Below, piece after piece: positions 1 to 7,224 of a stretch of DNA of 17,485 nucleotides (within the stretch, counting starts at the first letter, position 1; each line of letters starts with the position of its first letter). A program made the position numbers and the translations under genes. The notes beneath the pieces were generated by a model. That model saw only the letters and a list, made by a program, of their open reading frames with translations, was not told where the DNA came from and made no database searches. The DNA lies in the NCBI GenBank assembly GCA_030639495.1, contig DAOWCP010000051.1, forward strand, positions 1 through 17,485, written 5' to 3'. The stretch is from JAGLTN01 sp023135255. Lineage in GTDB: Bacteria; Planctomycetota; Phycisphaerae; Sedimentisphaerales; Anaerobacaceae.

Positions 1-1723
1 CCACACTCACCGTTTTAAATACCGAATACTCTCCTAAATCTCCATAGTTTGGATCTCTATAAGTCACCCTTATATCGTCTCCGTTATTTACTTCCAAATT
101 GCCGTTATTGCAGACTATCGAGTTTGAAGATGTCTCGATACTGCCTCTGAAAATCCAGGGGCGATCCGGATCTTTAAAAAGAGTCACGTTTTCACTATCA
201 CCAGATATGATATTCAAGCTAACTGCTTGTGAACCGCTGAACCTGGCATCAAAATCTGACAATTCTAAAGTTATTATATCAGAGTCACTGTACTTTTCTT
301 TATCTAAAACAATGGTAGCTTCTGAATAAAATCTTAAAGATTTATATGCGTTAACTCTTCCATAACCCAAAAGACCGTTATAAGCAACATTATATCCGCC
401 GTCTATATTGTCTGCACCATTTAACAGCCGGGTTATGATTTCCTCGTAACTCAAATCAGGATATTGACTAATCAACAACCCTGCAACACCAGAAACGTAA
501 GGGCAAGCCATGGAAGTTCCAGATGAATAGCATGTATAATCATCACGAAAATAACCGTAAGATGTTCCGCTTGACTTTAAAGACAGTATGTTGTACCCTG
601 GAGCACATAAATCAACTCGCTCTCCCCAATTCGAAAAAGGCGTTTTATTATCAGATGAGTCTGTAGCTGCAACGGAAATCACATGTTCCAGTGAGTCCGG
701 GTAGGTTGGATAAATATATTGAGACTCGTTCCCCGCTGCGGCAACAACGATTACGCCTTGACTGTAAGCGTAATCAATAGCGTATCTCATTGTTTTCATT
801 AAATCATCTGATCCCCAACTGCACGAAATAACATCTGCTCCGTTATCGACCGCGTAATAAATACCAGCTATCGCCAAATATCCTCCACCAGAACCAGTTG
901 AACTGAAACACTTAATCGCCATTATCTTAGCATTCCAGCAAACTCCCGCTATATCAAGATTATTGTTACCCTCAGCTGCGATTATCCCCGCGCAGTGTGT
1001 TCCATGACCATAGTCATCCATTGGATCATTATTCTTGTTGTAAAAATCATAACCATGGTAACCATTCTCATCAGTCCATATATTATTTTGCAGATCACGA
1101 TGATTATAATCCACTCCAGTATCAATCACTGCGATTATAACATCAGAACTGCCTGTTCCAATATTCCATGCTTGGGGAGCTTCTATTTTATTCAGAGCCC
1201 ATTGTGATGAAAAATAAGGATCGTTAGGTACAGTTCTTACAGAATAAATATAATTAAGTTCTGCATATTCGACATTAGTGTCATTGTTATATGCCTCTAC
1301 AACTTCTTCCAGCAGCTGACCAGATTCGAGCTCCAGCTGAATCTTGTATATCCCGCTAAGATCCGGAACTTGTGCATTCTTTGGAGCCCTTGCCTGTCTT
1401 TTAAGAATATGTCGTTCTTTGTCACTTAATACAGATTCATCTTTTTTAAGCAGGGCACTGACTTCTTGGCTTTTTTGCTTGAAACCCGCGAACAATACTT
1501 TGACATCTTTTAACTTATATTTCTTTTGCAAACTATTAGACGAAAACGGCAACTGAATATCACTGCCTTGCTTTCCAGCCAATTCCACCTCAATAATATT
1601 TGCTGCTGGTTTTTTGAACTTTATCAGCATTTCTCCGGGAACATATCTACCAGCCCCGATCAACGTTACCGGGAAATAAAACACTGAAATCAATAATACA
1701 ATTATAAAAATTAACTTCTTCAT
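1..1723 (-). CDS. secreted subtilisin-like serine protease (S8), 3' end off the window
   Basis: An open frame of 574 codons runs from the ATG at 1721-1723 to the left edge with no stop, so the C-terminus is missing. Residues 1-24 form a signal peptide (MKK, then a hydrophobic stretch ending near LIGAG). A prodomain-like region follows, opening with YVPGEMLIKFK as in many S8 proteases. The complete subtilisin active site is visible: Asp201 in VIDTGVDY, His240 in GHGTHCAG, the oxyanion-hole Asn332 in AAAGNES and Ser404 in GTSMACPYVSG. After about residue 455 comes a beta-sandwich-type module with GDSENVTLF and a GSIETS-type strand. The protein should be exported and self-processed, then cleave proteins outside the cytoplasm; the substrate is unknown. 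It lies 34 bp after the beta-helix gene in the same direction and is probably cotranscribed. No strong Shine-Dalgarno is visible (TTGAGAAAC only). A dockerin-like tail may lie beyond the edge. Confidence 0.93.
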   Translation of the reverse strand, partial: MKKLIFIIVLLISVFYFPVTLIGAGRYVPGEMLIKFKKPAANIIEVELAGKQGSDIQLPFSSNSLQKKYKLKDVKVLFAGFKQKSQEVSALLKKDESVLSDKERHILKRQARAPKNAQVPDLSGIYKIQLELESGQLLEEVVEAYNNDTNVEYAELNYIYSVRTVPNDPYFSSQWALNKIEAPQAWNIGTGSSDVIIAVIDTGVDYNHRDLQNNIWTDENGYHGYDFYNKNNDPMDDYGHGTHCAGIIAAEGNNNLDIAGVCWNAKIMAIKCFSSTGSGGGYLAIAGIYYAVDNGADVISCSWGSDDLMKTMRYAIDYAYSQGVIVVAAAGNESQYIYPTYPDSLEHVISVAATDSSDNKTPFSNWGERVDLCAPGYNILSLKSSGTSYGYFRDDYTCYSSGTSMACPYVSGVAGLLISQYPDLSYEEIITRLLNGADNIDGGYNVAYNGLLGYGRVNAYKSLRFYSEATIVLDKEKYSDSDIITLELSDFDARFSGSQAVSLNIISGDSENVTLFKDPDRPWIFRGSIETSSNSIVCNNGNLEVNNGDDIRVTYRDPNYGDLGEYSVFKTVSV

Positions 1724-1757
1724 ATAGTTTCTCAAACTTTAAAATTCAATATAAAAC

Positions 1758-3125
1758 TCATTTGTTCCAAAGCCAGTTGTTACTAAGTATCGCGATATCT
1801 GCAAAATCAACCTTGCAATCACCGTTTATATCGCCAGCCATGATTGTCTCACAAGGTACCTTGCCGAAATAAGACTTACTCGCCTGTTCCGTGCAGCCGT
1901 ATGCCCCTATATTACCCCTGCCGCCATTGGCAAAAGGTTCCAGCCCTACAGGATCACTCACACAACCTGCATCAATACAGGGACTCGTTACTTCATCAAT
2001 AACCCAGGTACAGTCTTCCCAACGCCCCCCTTGGGACATTAAATGAAAATCTCCTGCCTCGAAATTTGCAAAACATGGATCAGAACCTATATTGCCATTA
2101 CCACCCCATCTGCCGCTCCAATCCTCAATACAACAGTAATTAATAATTACGCTTAAAGGATAAGATATTCTTATTTGAACTAACTCTCCAGTTAAATCAT
2201 CACACTCATTCGCCCATAAAATACTGTTCACAAATTCTACGTTCCCGCCTCGCACATATATCCCTCCGCCACTAGAATCAGCATAATTACCCGACAACGT
2301 ACTATTTGATAACTTCAAATTACCGTCTCTGCTGTATATTGCACCGCCTTCATCATCGGAAAAATTACTATGAAATATACAATTGTTTAAAACAAGATCA
2401 ATACCGCGAACAAAACACCCTGCTCCTCCAGAACCAAAATTCCTAACAAAAACACAATTCTCAAGCTTTAAATTCGACTTACCAGTCTCATCATAACTAT
2501 AAATAGCACCGCCAGTATCAGCAGAATTCTCTGTGAAAATACAGCCTGTTATTCTCGGTGAACCATTTAATACATAAAGCCCGCCGCCTCTTTCCCTGTA
2601 ATATTTTACATTAGCATTGCCGCCTGTTATCATAAAACCATCCAATACAGCCGTTTCATCTACTCCGCTGCCTGTAACAATGTTATAGCTGTTTTCAATC
2701 CTGCTTAATTCTCTATAAAGCTCACTGGTCTCCATATCCGCATCATCGCTGTTCAAGTCTCCGCTGAGAATTGTCTCATATTTACTGGGATCTCTTCTAT
2801 CCGGAATTGTTGAACTCAGTCCTGCAAAACCACCTTTAATAACAACATCACTTTTCAACTCAAAACTATTGCCTCGATTACCAAGCCAAATTTTATCGTT
2901 AAAAAAATCGGATTGATCTGGTTTGTATGTTCCTTGAGCAACTCTTATCTCTGTACCGGCAGTAGCATTCATTAATCCATCCTGTAGATAGCGATACGCA
3001 TCGGACCAGCTTAAACCGTTATTCGCACCATTGGCATCGTTATCAACATAGGTAATTCCCCCAGATGCGACACATGAAAGCATCATCAATAGTAAAAACA
3101 CTATCTTAAGCATGACCATCTTCAT
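1758..3125 (-). CDS. secreted right-handed beta-helix protein with dockerin-like C-terminal tail
   Basis: The chosen ATG start gives 455 residues. A signal peptide (MKMVMLKIVFLLLMMLSC...) comes first, followed by ITYVDNDANGANNG and AQGTYKP, an opening shared by many planctomycete and Bacteroidetes beta-helix proteins. The middle has short repeats with GGGLYV, GGAIYS and GGGIYV turns, each followed by a x-N-C/S-x-F/L rung, as in polymorphic-outer-membrane-protein or parallel beta-helix folds. The tail at residues 431-452 (GDINGDCKVDFADIAILSNN) matches a dockerin/EF-hand half-repeat with calcium-ligand spacing. A longer reading from a TTG at 3206 is unlikely, because that TTG forms part of a TTGACA box at 3201-3206. 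The second ATG at 3119 lies 8 nt from AGGA and is an equally good start. Whether it binds carbohydrate, acts as an adhesin or is an enzyme cannot be told; no catalytic motif is apparent. Confidence 0.85.
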   Translation of the reverse strand: MKMVMLKIVFLLLMMLSCVASGGITYVDNDANGANNGLSWSDAYRYLQDGLMNATAGTEIRVAQGTYKPDQSDFFNDKIWLGNRGNSFELKSDVVIKGGFAGLSSTIPDRRDPSKYETILSGDLNSDDADMETSELYRELSRIENSYNIVTGSGVDETAVLDGFMITGGNANVKYYRERGGGLYVLNGSPRITGCIFTENSADTGGAIYSYDETGKSNLKLENCVFVRNFGSGGAGCFVRGIDLVLNNCIFHSNFSDDEGGAIYSRDGNLKLSNSTLSGNYADSSGGGIYVRGGNVEFVNSILWANECDDLTGELVQIRISYPLSVIINYCCIEDWSGRWGGNGNIGSDPCFANFEAGDFHLMSQGGRWEDCTWVIDEVTSPCIDAGCVSDPVGLEPFANGGRGNIGAYGCTEQASKSYFGKVPCETIMAGDINGDCKVDFADIAILSNNWLWNK

Positions 3126-3174
3126 TATCCTAAAAAGACCAAAACAACAAATTTCAAGCCCCTTATTCCCGCTC

Positions 3175-3206
3175 TTTATACTAACAAAAAATATTTCTTT
3201 TGTCAA
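3175..3206 (-). promoter_or_regulatory. candidate promoter of the beta-helix/protease pair
   Basis: A consensus -35 box TTGACA lies at 3201-3206. Two poor-to-fair -10 choices follow: TAGTAT at 3178-3183 (17-bp spacer) or TATAAA at 3175-3180 (20-bp spacer). Transcription would begin near 3170, leaving a leader of about 45 nt before the ATG at 3125 or 3119. The match is not clean, so this is a candidate only. Confidence 0.4.
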
Positions 3207-3437
3207 CTATTTTTTGAAGAAGCTATGCTAGTCAGATACTTGTAAGTATTGACAATTTTGAGGTGCTAAAGGAATGGCAGAACACTTGGCTTGCCAATTA
3301 TGCTACCCGATTATGTTTTCTTTCAAGCATCGCTTTTTTTCACTGTATTATATTTTAGTAATTAAACTCACACCTTCAGGACGAAAAAAAGACGATCTAT
3401 GAGTAATTTTAGTGATATTTGAGAAATTAAAAAAACT

Positions 3438-3468
3438 AAAAAAATAAGTCCCTATAAAATAAGGACTT
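3438..3468 (-). terminator. rho-independent terminator after tRNA-Val
   Basis: Read on the minus strand, AAGTCC (3463-3468) pairs with GGACTT (3446-3451) and, after one A, is followed by a run of seven T (3438-3444). It starts 5 nt past the tRNA 3' end and ends that transcript. Confidence 0.75.
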
Positions 3469-3472
3469 AGAA

Positions 3473-3546
3473 TAGGCGGTATTGGACTTGAACCAACGAC
3501 TTCCTGCATGTCGAGCAGGCGCTCTAGCCAACTGAGCTAACCGCCC
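3473..3546 (-). tRNA. tRNA-Val (anticodon GAC), with C at position 33
   Basis: A full cloverleaf can be drawn by hand. The acceptor stem is GGGCGGU with ACCGCCU (the first pair is G1-U72) and the discriminator is A73. The D arm is GCUC/GAGC, the anticodon stem CCUGC/GCAGG with loop UCGACAU, and the T arm GUUGG-UUCAAGU-CCAAU. The loop places GAC at 34-36, which reads GUC and GUU valine codons. Position 33, almost always U, is C here. No CCA is encoded after A73. It has its own promoter and terminator, so it is expected to be a single-gene transcript. Confidence 0.9.
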
Positions 3547-3558
3547 ATGGAACATTGC

Positions 3559-3586
3559 ATGATAAGGGTGGAAATTAAAAAATCAA
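3559..3586 (-). promoter_or_regulatory. promoter of tRNA-Val
   Basis: The -35 box TTGATT (3581-3586) and -10 box TATCAT (3559-3564) are separated by 16 bp. The predicted start lies a few bases upstream of tRNA position 1, as expected for a stable RNA gene. Confidence 0.65.
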
Positions 3587-3595
3587 GTGTTTTTA

Positions 3596-3795
3596 TACCC
3601 TTCCGGGTAAGAAATTTCCGCAAATAAATCCATAACTTCTTATCTTTGAATTATACCCTTAAGGGTAGTAAATGTCCGCGAATAAATCCGTAACTTGTTA
3701 TCTTTGAGTTATTTACCCGCGGATAAACGGACAAATTTAATTGGGATCAGTATATTTACCCGCGGATAAACGGAGAAATTCAATTAGGATCAGTA
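3596..3795 (+). mobile_element. 99-bp MITE-like repeat, outer copy, split by a second copy
   Basis: The left part is 3596-3653 and the right part 3755-3795, together exactly 99 bp once the inner copy and one TA are removed. The joined sequence matches the other copies across the junction; by hand count it differs from the inner copy at about 12 of 99 positions. It starts TACCC, ends CAGTA and has TA on both flanks (3594-3595 and 3796-3797). It holds no open reading frame. Confidence 0.85.
3654..3752 (+). mobile_element. 99-bp MITE-like repeat, inner copy
   Basis: An intact copy inserted into the outer copy, with TA at 3652-3653 and 3753-3754. Its structure is a perfect 14-bp terminal palindrome (TACCCTTAAGGGTA), a TCCGCG block at element positions 22-27, a central hairpin (TAACT at 38-42 with AGTTA at 54-58), a CGCGGA block at 65-70 that can pair with TCCGCG, and the end GGATCAGTA. 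No coding capacity; any mobility would need a transposase supplied from elsewhere. Confidence 0.88.
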
Positions 3796-3885
3796 TAGTT
3801 AAAAAAATGTGACTGACCAACCAATGTTTCATGTCGGCCTTATATACAGCGTCAATGGAAGTGTTTAAGACAAACTGCCGAAAAG

Positions 3886-4377
3886 TTAATCGAGGCTACG
3901 CCTGATAACCGCAGCAGCTGAGAAATTCTGTGTTATGTTACCGTCAGAGACTGTCATGGAAATCTGCACACTTTTTGCATAGAGGCCATCATCATCAGTA
4001 GGCGTTTTGCTGAAAGTCATTGCGGTAACATTTTCACAAAGCGTATAGCTCACTGAGGTACTGTTATCGATAAGATAAAGTGTGTCATCTGAACTATTGT
4101 AGCTGTAGGTCATTCTGTTGTCGTCTTTGTCAAAGAAGGAACATTGGTGCCCAGGATCATTTGCGTCCACAAGTGAAGCGGTTCTAAGCTGGGTAGTAAT
4201 TCTATACAATGCCTGTCTCGCACTATTGACGGTATCAAAAATGCTTTTGTTTTCCTTATAGTTCATAGCTGAAGCATTAATGGCTATTGCAACAGCTGTA
4301 AGCATAAGCACAGTTATCGCCAATGAAATAAGCAGCTCTACAATAGTAAATCCAGCTTTATGTTTTTTGGTGCTCAT
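3886..4377 (-). CDS. type IV pilus / type II secretion minor pseudopilin (PilW/GspJ-like)
   Basis: 163 residues. A short basic leader (MSTKKHKAG) is followed by FTIVELLISLAITVLMLTAV, the prepilin N-terminal signature: cleavage by prepilin peptidase after Gly9 and Glu at position +5 of the mature protein. The hydrophobic helix covers about residues 10-32; the rest is a beta-rich globular domain with two cysteines (in HQCSFF and TLCENV) that could form a disulfide in the periplasm. Size and its place after a GspI/PilV-like gene suggest the PilW/GspJ class, but sequence alone does not settle this. An AAGGA site precedes the ATG, and 13 nt separate it from the upstream pseudopilin gene. It is the last gene of the operon; the next 90 bp show no clear terminator. 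Confidence 0.85.
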   Translation of the reverse strand: MSTKKHKAGFTIVELLISLAITVLMLTAVAIAINASAMNYKENKSIFDTVNSARQALYRITTQLRTASLVDANDPGHQCSFFDKDDNRMTYSYNSSDDTLYLIDNSTSVSYTLCENVTAMTFSKTPTDDDGLYAKSVQISMTVSDGNITQNFSAAAVIRRSLD

Positions 4378-4390
4378 TTTATTTTTTCCT

Positions 4391-4879
4391 TTAATATGTC
4401 GCTCTTATCCAACTGGCAGAGGTAATCGGCTTAGAGTTCAAAAATATAGCCACCGTCACTCTTACAAAGCCTGTAGTACCATCATTAACCACTGTTTGAA
4501 AATCAGAAGCACTTACATATTGAATAGTAACTTTCTGGGTAAAAGACGAAAAGTCACTCAAGCTGACCCGCTCGGAATTAATGGGCGGAGAAAACTCACT
4601 GCCCAGACCATCACTGCCATCAAAGTCGTCCAGGTCGTCATAGTCTGCCAGTGCCGATTCTTCGGGGCCAAATGTTGTCCCGCCATTCGGGTCAGATATG
4701 GGCAACAGTCTGGTCATTTCCCTGATCTGCTCAATCAAAAATTCACTGGTAGATAATTTGACGCCATAGTCATTGGTAGACGTAAAAGAACTATTAGCGG
4801 CTATCAGCGATACTAATGCGATGCCGACTATGACAATAGCAACCAATACTTCGACAAGTGTAAAACCTTGTTTATTCAT
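4391..4879 (-). CDS. type IV pilus / type II secretion minor pseudopilin (PilV/GspI-like)
   Basis: 162 residues from the ATG at 4877-4879, which follows a strong GGGGGG ribosome site. A longer frame from 4927 would put an unusual basic extension before the pilin signature and overlap pilC. MNKQG is the leader, cleaved after Gly5; FTLVEVLVAIVIVGIALVSL is the N-terminal helix with Glu at mature position 5. The globular part contains an Asp-rich stretch at about residues 74-85 (ADYDDLDDFDGS), resembling the DDxDDF/Y segment seen in other PilV-type pseudopilins and possibly a metal-binding loop. It should be inserted by the Sec system, processed by a prepilin peptidase not in this window, and take part in priming the fibre. 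It lies 31 nt after the pilC stop. Confidence 0.85.
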   Translation of the reverse strand: MNKQGFTLVEVLVAIVIVGIALVSLIAANSSFTSTNDYGVKLSTSEFLIEQIREMTRLLPISDPNGGTTFGPEESALADYDDLDDFDGSDGLGSEFSPPINSERVSLSDFSSFTQKVTIQYVSASDFQTVVNDGTTGFVRVTVAIFLNSKPITSASWIRATY

Positions 4880-4910
4880 TTGAGCCCCCCTTTTGGCCCT
4901 GTTTGATGGT

Positions 4911-6077
4911 TTATTTGCCGGAAACAAGACTTGACATCCTGAATATAGGCAGCATGATACTCATCGCGATAAAACCAACAAGCACACCCATCAAAACGAT
5001 CATTATAGGTTCGATCATAGATGTCACTGTCTTGATAACAGTTCGCAGTTCCCTGGCGTAAAATTCAGCAACATCTTTCAGCACATCGCTCATCGTACCG
5101 GAATCTTCACCACTTCTTATCATCTGAACAACATCAGGAGGCATCAGAGTATATTTTGAAAGGCTTGCGGCGATCTTCTTCCCCTGCCTGACTTCATCAT
5201 AAACACTAAGCCACATTTCCTTATAAAGAACATTTCCGGAAATCTGGGCGGTTATTGAAATAGTATCTAAAATAGGAACGCCCGCATGAGAAAGCACACC
5301 CATCGTATGCAGCCCCCTGGTAATATAGATGCATCTGCACAGCTTCTTTATTACCGGTAAAACCAGTTTTGCCTTGTCCCACCAATGCCTGCCAATTTGT
5401 GTATTTATAAAATACATAAAGCCCCAGATAACAGCACCGACACCAAGAATAACACAATACCAATAGGTTCTCAAAAATGCGCTGCTGCCCATAAGTATTT
5501 TTGTCGGAGTCGGCAGATACTGCTCTTTGCCGGCAAAAATTGTTGTAAATTTAGGCAAAACAAAGCAAAGCAGAAAAATAGTTACCGATATCGCCATTGT
5601 AGCAATAATCATCGGATATGCCATCGCACCTTTGATCTGTGAACGCGTGTCAGCTTCCTGGTCAAGATAACCTGCCAGCTTTTGCAGCATGTCACTAAGT
5701 GAACCGGATATCTCAGCAGCAGCAACCATGTTTACATAGAGATTGCTAAAAATATCAGGATATTCTGCCAATGCCTGTGAAAAGCTTTGCCCGGATTCGA
5801 TCCGTTCTTTAAGATCAACAATAATCCTTTTGAATTTCTGATTAGTCTGCTGTTCAGCAATAGACTCAAAAGCCTCCTGCAGGCTTATTCCCGCACGCAC
5901 CATAACAGCAAGCTGATTTGTAAAACTCAAGATATCTTTACTGTTGGGGCCAAACTCAACCCTGAAATTCTGCATCTTCTCAAGAATAGTTTCCTGGCTT
6001 TTACCAGTTGACGCATTGTGACTGTGTGTCTTTCTTGAAAGTTCAGCCACAGCTGTAGTATTGCCGCTATCAAACAT
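4911..6077 (-). CDS. pilC: type IV pilus / type II secretion inner-membrane platform protein PilC (GspF family)
   Basis: 388 residues, near the family's usual 400. Two T2SSF domains lie at about 47-174 and 250-376. Each carries the family motif: FSNLYVNMVAAAEISGSL at 110-127 and VVQMIRSGEDSGTMSDVL at 316-333. Membrane helices are at about 152-175, 206-224 and 355-378. PilC forms the membrane core on which the cytoplasmic ATPases act to add or remove pilin subunits. A GGGGTGG ribosome site precedes the ATG. The gene follows pilT by 39 nt and runs into the pseudopilin genes, matching the usual B-T-C order of type IV pilus clusters. GspF of a type II secretion system is the alternative name; the neighbouring pilT favours PilC. 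Confidence 0.94.
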   Translation of the reverse strand: MFDSGNTTAVAELSRKTHSHNASTGKSQETILEKMQNFRVEFGPNSKDILSFTNQLAVMVRAGISLQEAFESIAEQQTNQKFKRIIVDLKERIESGQSFSQALAEYPDIFSNLYVNMVAAAEISGSLSDMLQKLAGYLDQEADTRSQIKGAMAYPMIIATMAISVTIFLLCFVLPKFTTIFAGKEQYLPTPTKILMGSSAFLRTYWYCVILGVGAVIWGFMYFINTQIGRHWWDKAKLVLPVIKKLCRCIYITRGLHTMGVLSHAGVPILDTISITAQISGNVLYKEMWLSVYDEVRQGKKIAASLSKYTLMPPDVVQMIRSGEDSGTMSDVLKDVAEFYARELRTVIKTVTSMIEPIMIVLMGVLVGFIAMSIMLPIFRMSSLVSGK

Positions 6078-6116
6078 TTTTTACCACCCCCACAAAACTC
6101 CTGAAATTCAGGTTGA

Positions 6117-7199
6117 TTAAGCAACCTCACAAGCCACATTGCTCTCGGCAAGTATCTTGTCCATCTTGCCCGGGTTGCTCGATCTTGTCACTGCTTCTTC
6201 TCTGTCAATAAATCCCTTACTATACATATCCGCTATGCTATGGTCCATGCTCTGCATTCCAAGCCTGCGGGATGTTTCGATTATATTAGGTATTTCATAA
6301 ATCCGGTTCTCACGGATACAGTTTCGCACCGCTGATGTGCAAAGCAATATCTCGGTACATGGAACCATACCAGGCTGATCGACCCTCTTAAACAAGGTCT
6401 GGGAAATAACCGCCTGTAAAGTATTAGCCAACATCGTTCGGATCTGACTTTGCTGACCGGAAGGATAAATATCAACAATACGCTCAATAGTTTGAGGAGC
6501 ATTGACTGTATGAAGCGTGCTGAAAACGAGATGCCCTGTCTCAGCAGCAGTTATTGTCGAGCTTGTCGTCTCAAGGTCACGCATTTCACCAACCATAATT
6601 ATATCCGGGTCCTGACGTAATACATGCCTGAGACCGCTCGCAAAATCAGGACAGTCAAAACCGATCTCCCGCTGTTCTATCATACTGCGCTGATTACTCA
6701 AAGCATACTCAACAGGGTCTTCAAGAGTAATAATACGCTTTTTGTATTTACGATTTATCACACCTACCATCGCAGCCAACGATGTACTTTTACCGGAACC
6801 TGTATGGCCTGTAACAAGCACAAGACCTCTTGGCAAATCAGTAAGCTCTTTTACTATAGGCGGAAGATGAAGGTCTTCAATTTCAGGTATTTTACTCGGG
6901 ATCACTCTAAATGAAAGAGCAATGGTATCACGCTGATAATGTGCATTAACACGAAATCTGCAACCATTAGCTATCTTAGTGGAAAAATCGAGATCCCTGT
7001 TTTCTTCAAATATTTTGAATCTTTCTTCCCCAACCATGTCAATCACCATCTGTTTAGCAATTTCATCGGTAATGATTGGGAAATCCAACTCGACAAGTTC
7101 TGTATTCTTCCTGACAATCGGCGGCAACCCAACATTAATATGAATGTCACTTGCCCCTTTTTCGACTGCCCTGCCTAAAATTTCCTTGATATCCAGCAT
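6117..7199 (-). CDS. pilT: pilus retraction ATPase PilT
   Basis: 360 residues, full length. Motifs in order: Walker A GHTGSGKST at 131-139, Asp box TLEDPVEY at 158-165, Walker B region DPDIIMVGEMRD at 197-208, His box GHLVFSTLHT at 222-231. The C-terminal AVRNCIRE at 290-297 corresponds to the AIRNLIRE motif of retraction ATPases, and no CxxC zinc site is present. Both points separate it from PilB. The hexameric ATPase acts on the cytoplasmic face with PilC to depolymerise the fibre. An AGGAG ribosome site lies 8 nt before the ATG, and 25 nt separate it from pilB. Its presence argues that the cluster makes a retractable pilus rather than only a type II secretion pseudopilus. Confidence 0.95.
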   Translation of the reverse strand: MLDIKEILGRAVEKGASDIHINVGLPPIVRKNTELVELDFPIITDEIAKQMVIDMVGEERFKIFEENRDLDFSTKIANGCRFRVNAHYQRDTIALSFRVIPSKIPEIEDLHLPPIVKELTDLPRGLVLVTGHTGSGKSTSLAAMVGVINRKYKKRIITLEDPVEYALSNQRSMIEQREIGFDCPDFASGLRHVLRQDPDIIMVGEMRDLETTSSTITAAETGHLVFSTLHTVNAPQTIERIVDIYPSGQQSQIRTMLANTLQAVISQTLFKRVDQPGMVPCTEILLCTSAVRNCIRENRIYEIPNIIETSRRLGMQSMDHSIADMYSKGFIDREEAVTRSSNPGKMDKILAESNVACEVA

Positions 7200-7224
7200 G
7201 TATTTTCTCCTGTCACTGAAAAAC

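Noticed and set aside
3207..3437. A gene or element between the beta-helix gene and the tRNA
   Set aside because: AT-rich, no frame with a start and ribosome site, and no repeat; nothing supportable.
3596..3795. A CRISPR-like array formed by the palindromic repeats
   Set aside because: The units are one copy nested in another rather than regularly spaced repeats with unique spacers, and no cas genes are present.
3800..3885. A terminator after the last pseudopilin gene
   Set aside because: A T-run exists near 3801-3807 on the minus strand, but no stable hairpin precedes it. The folded repeats just beyond might serve, but this cannot be shown.
4280..4756. A 158-codon open frame on the plus strand
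   Set aside because: It runs antisense across both pseudopilin genes, which have clear prepilin signatures; its translation shows no family pattern.
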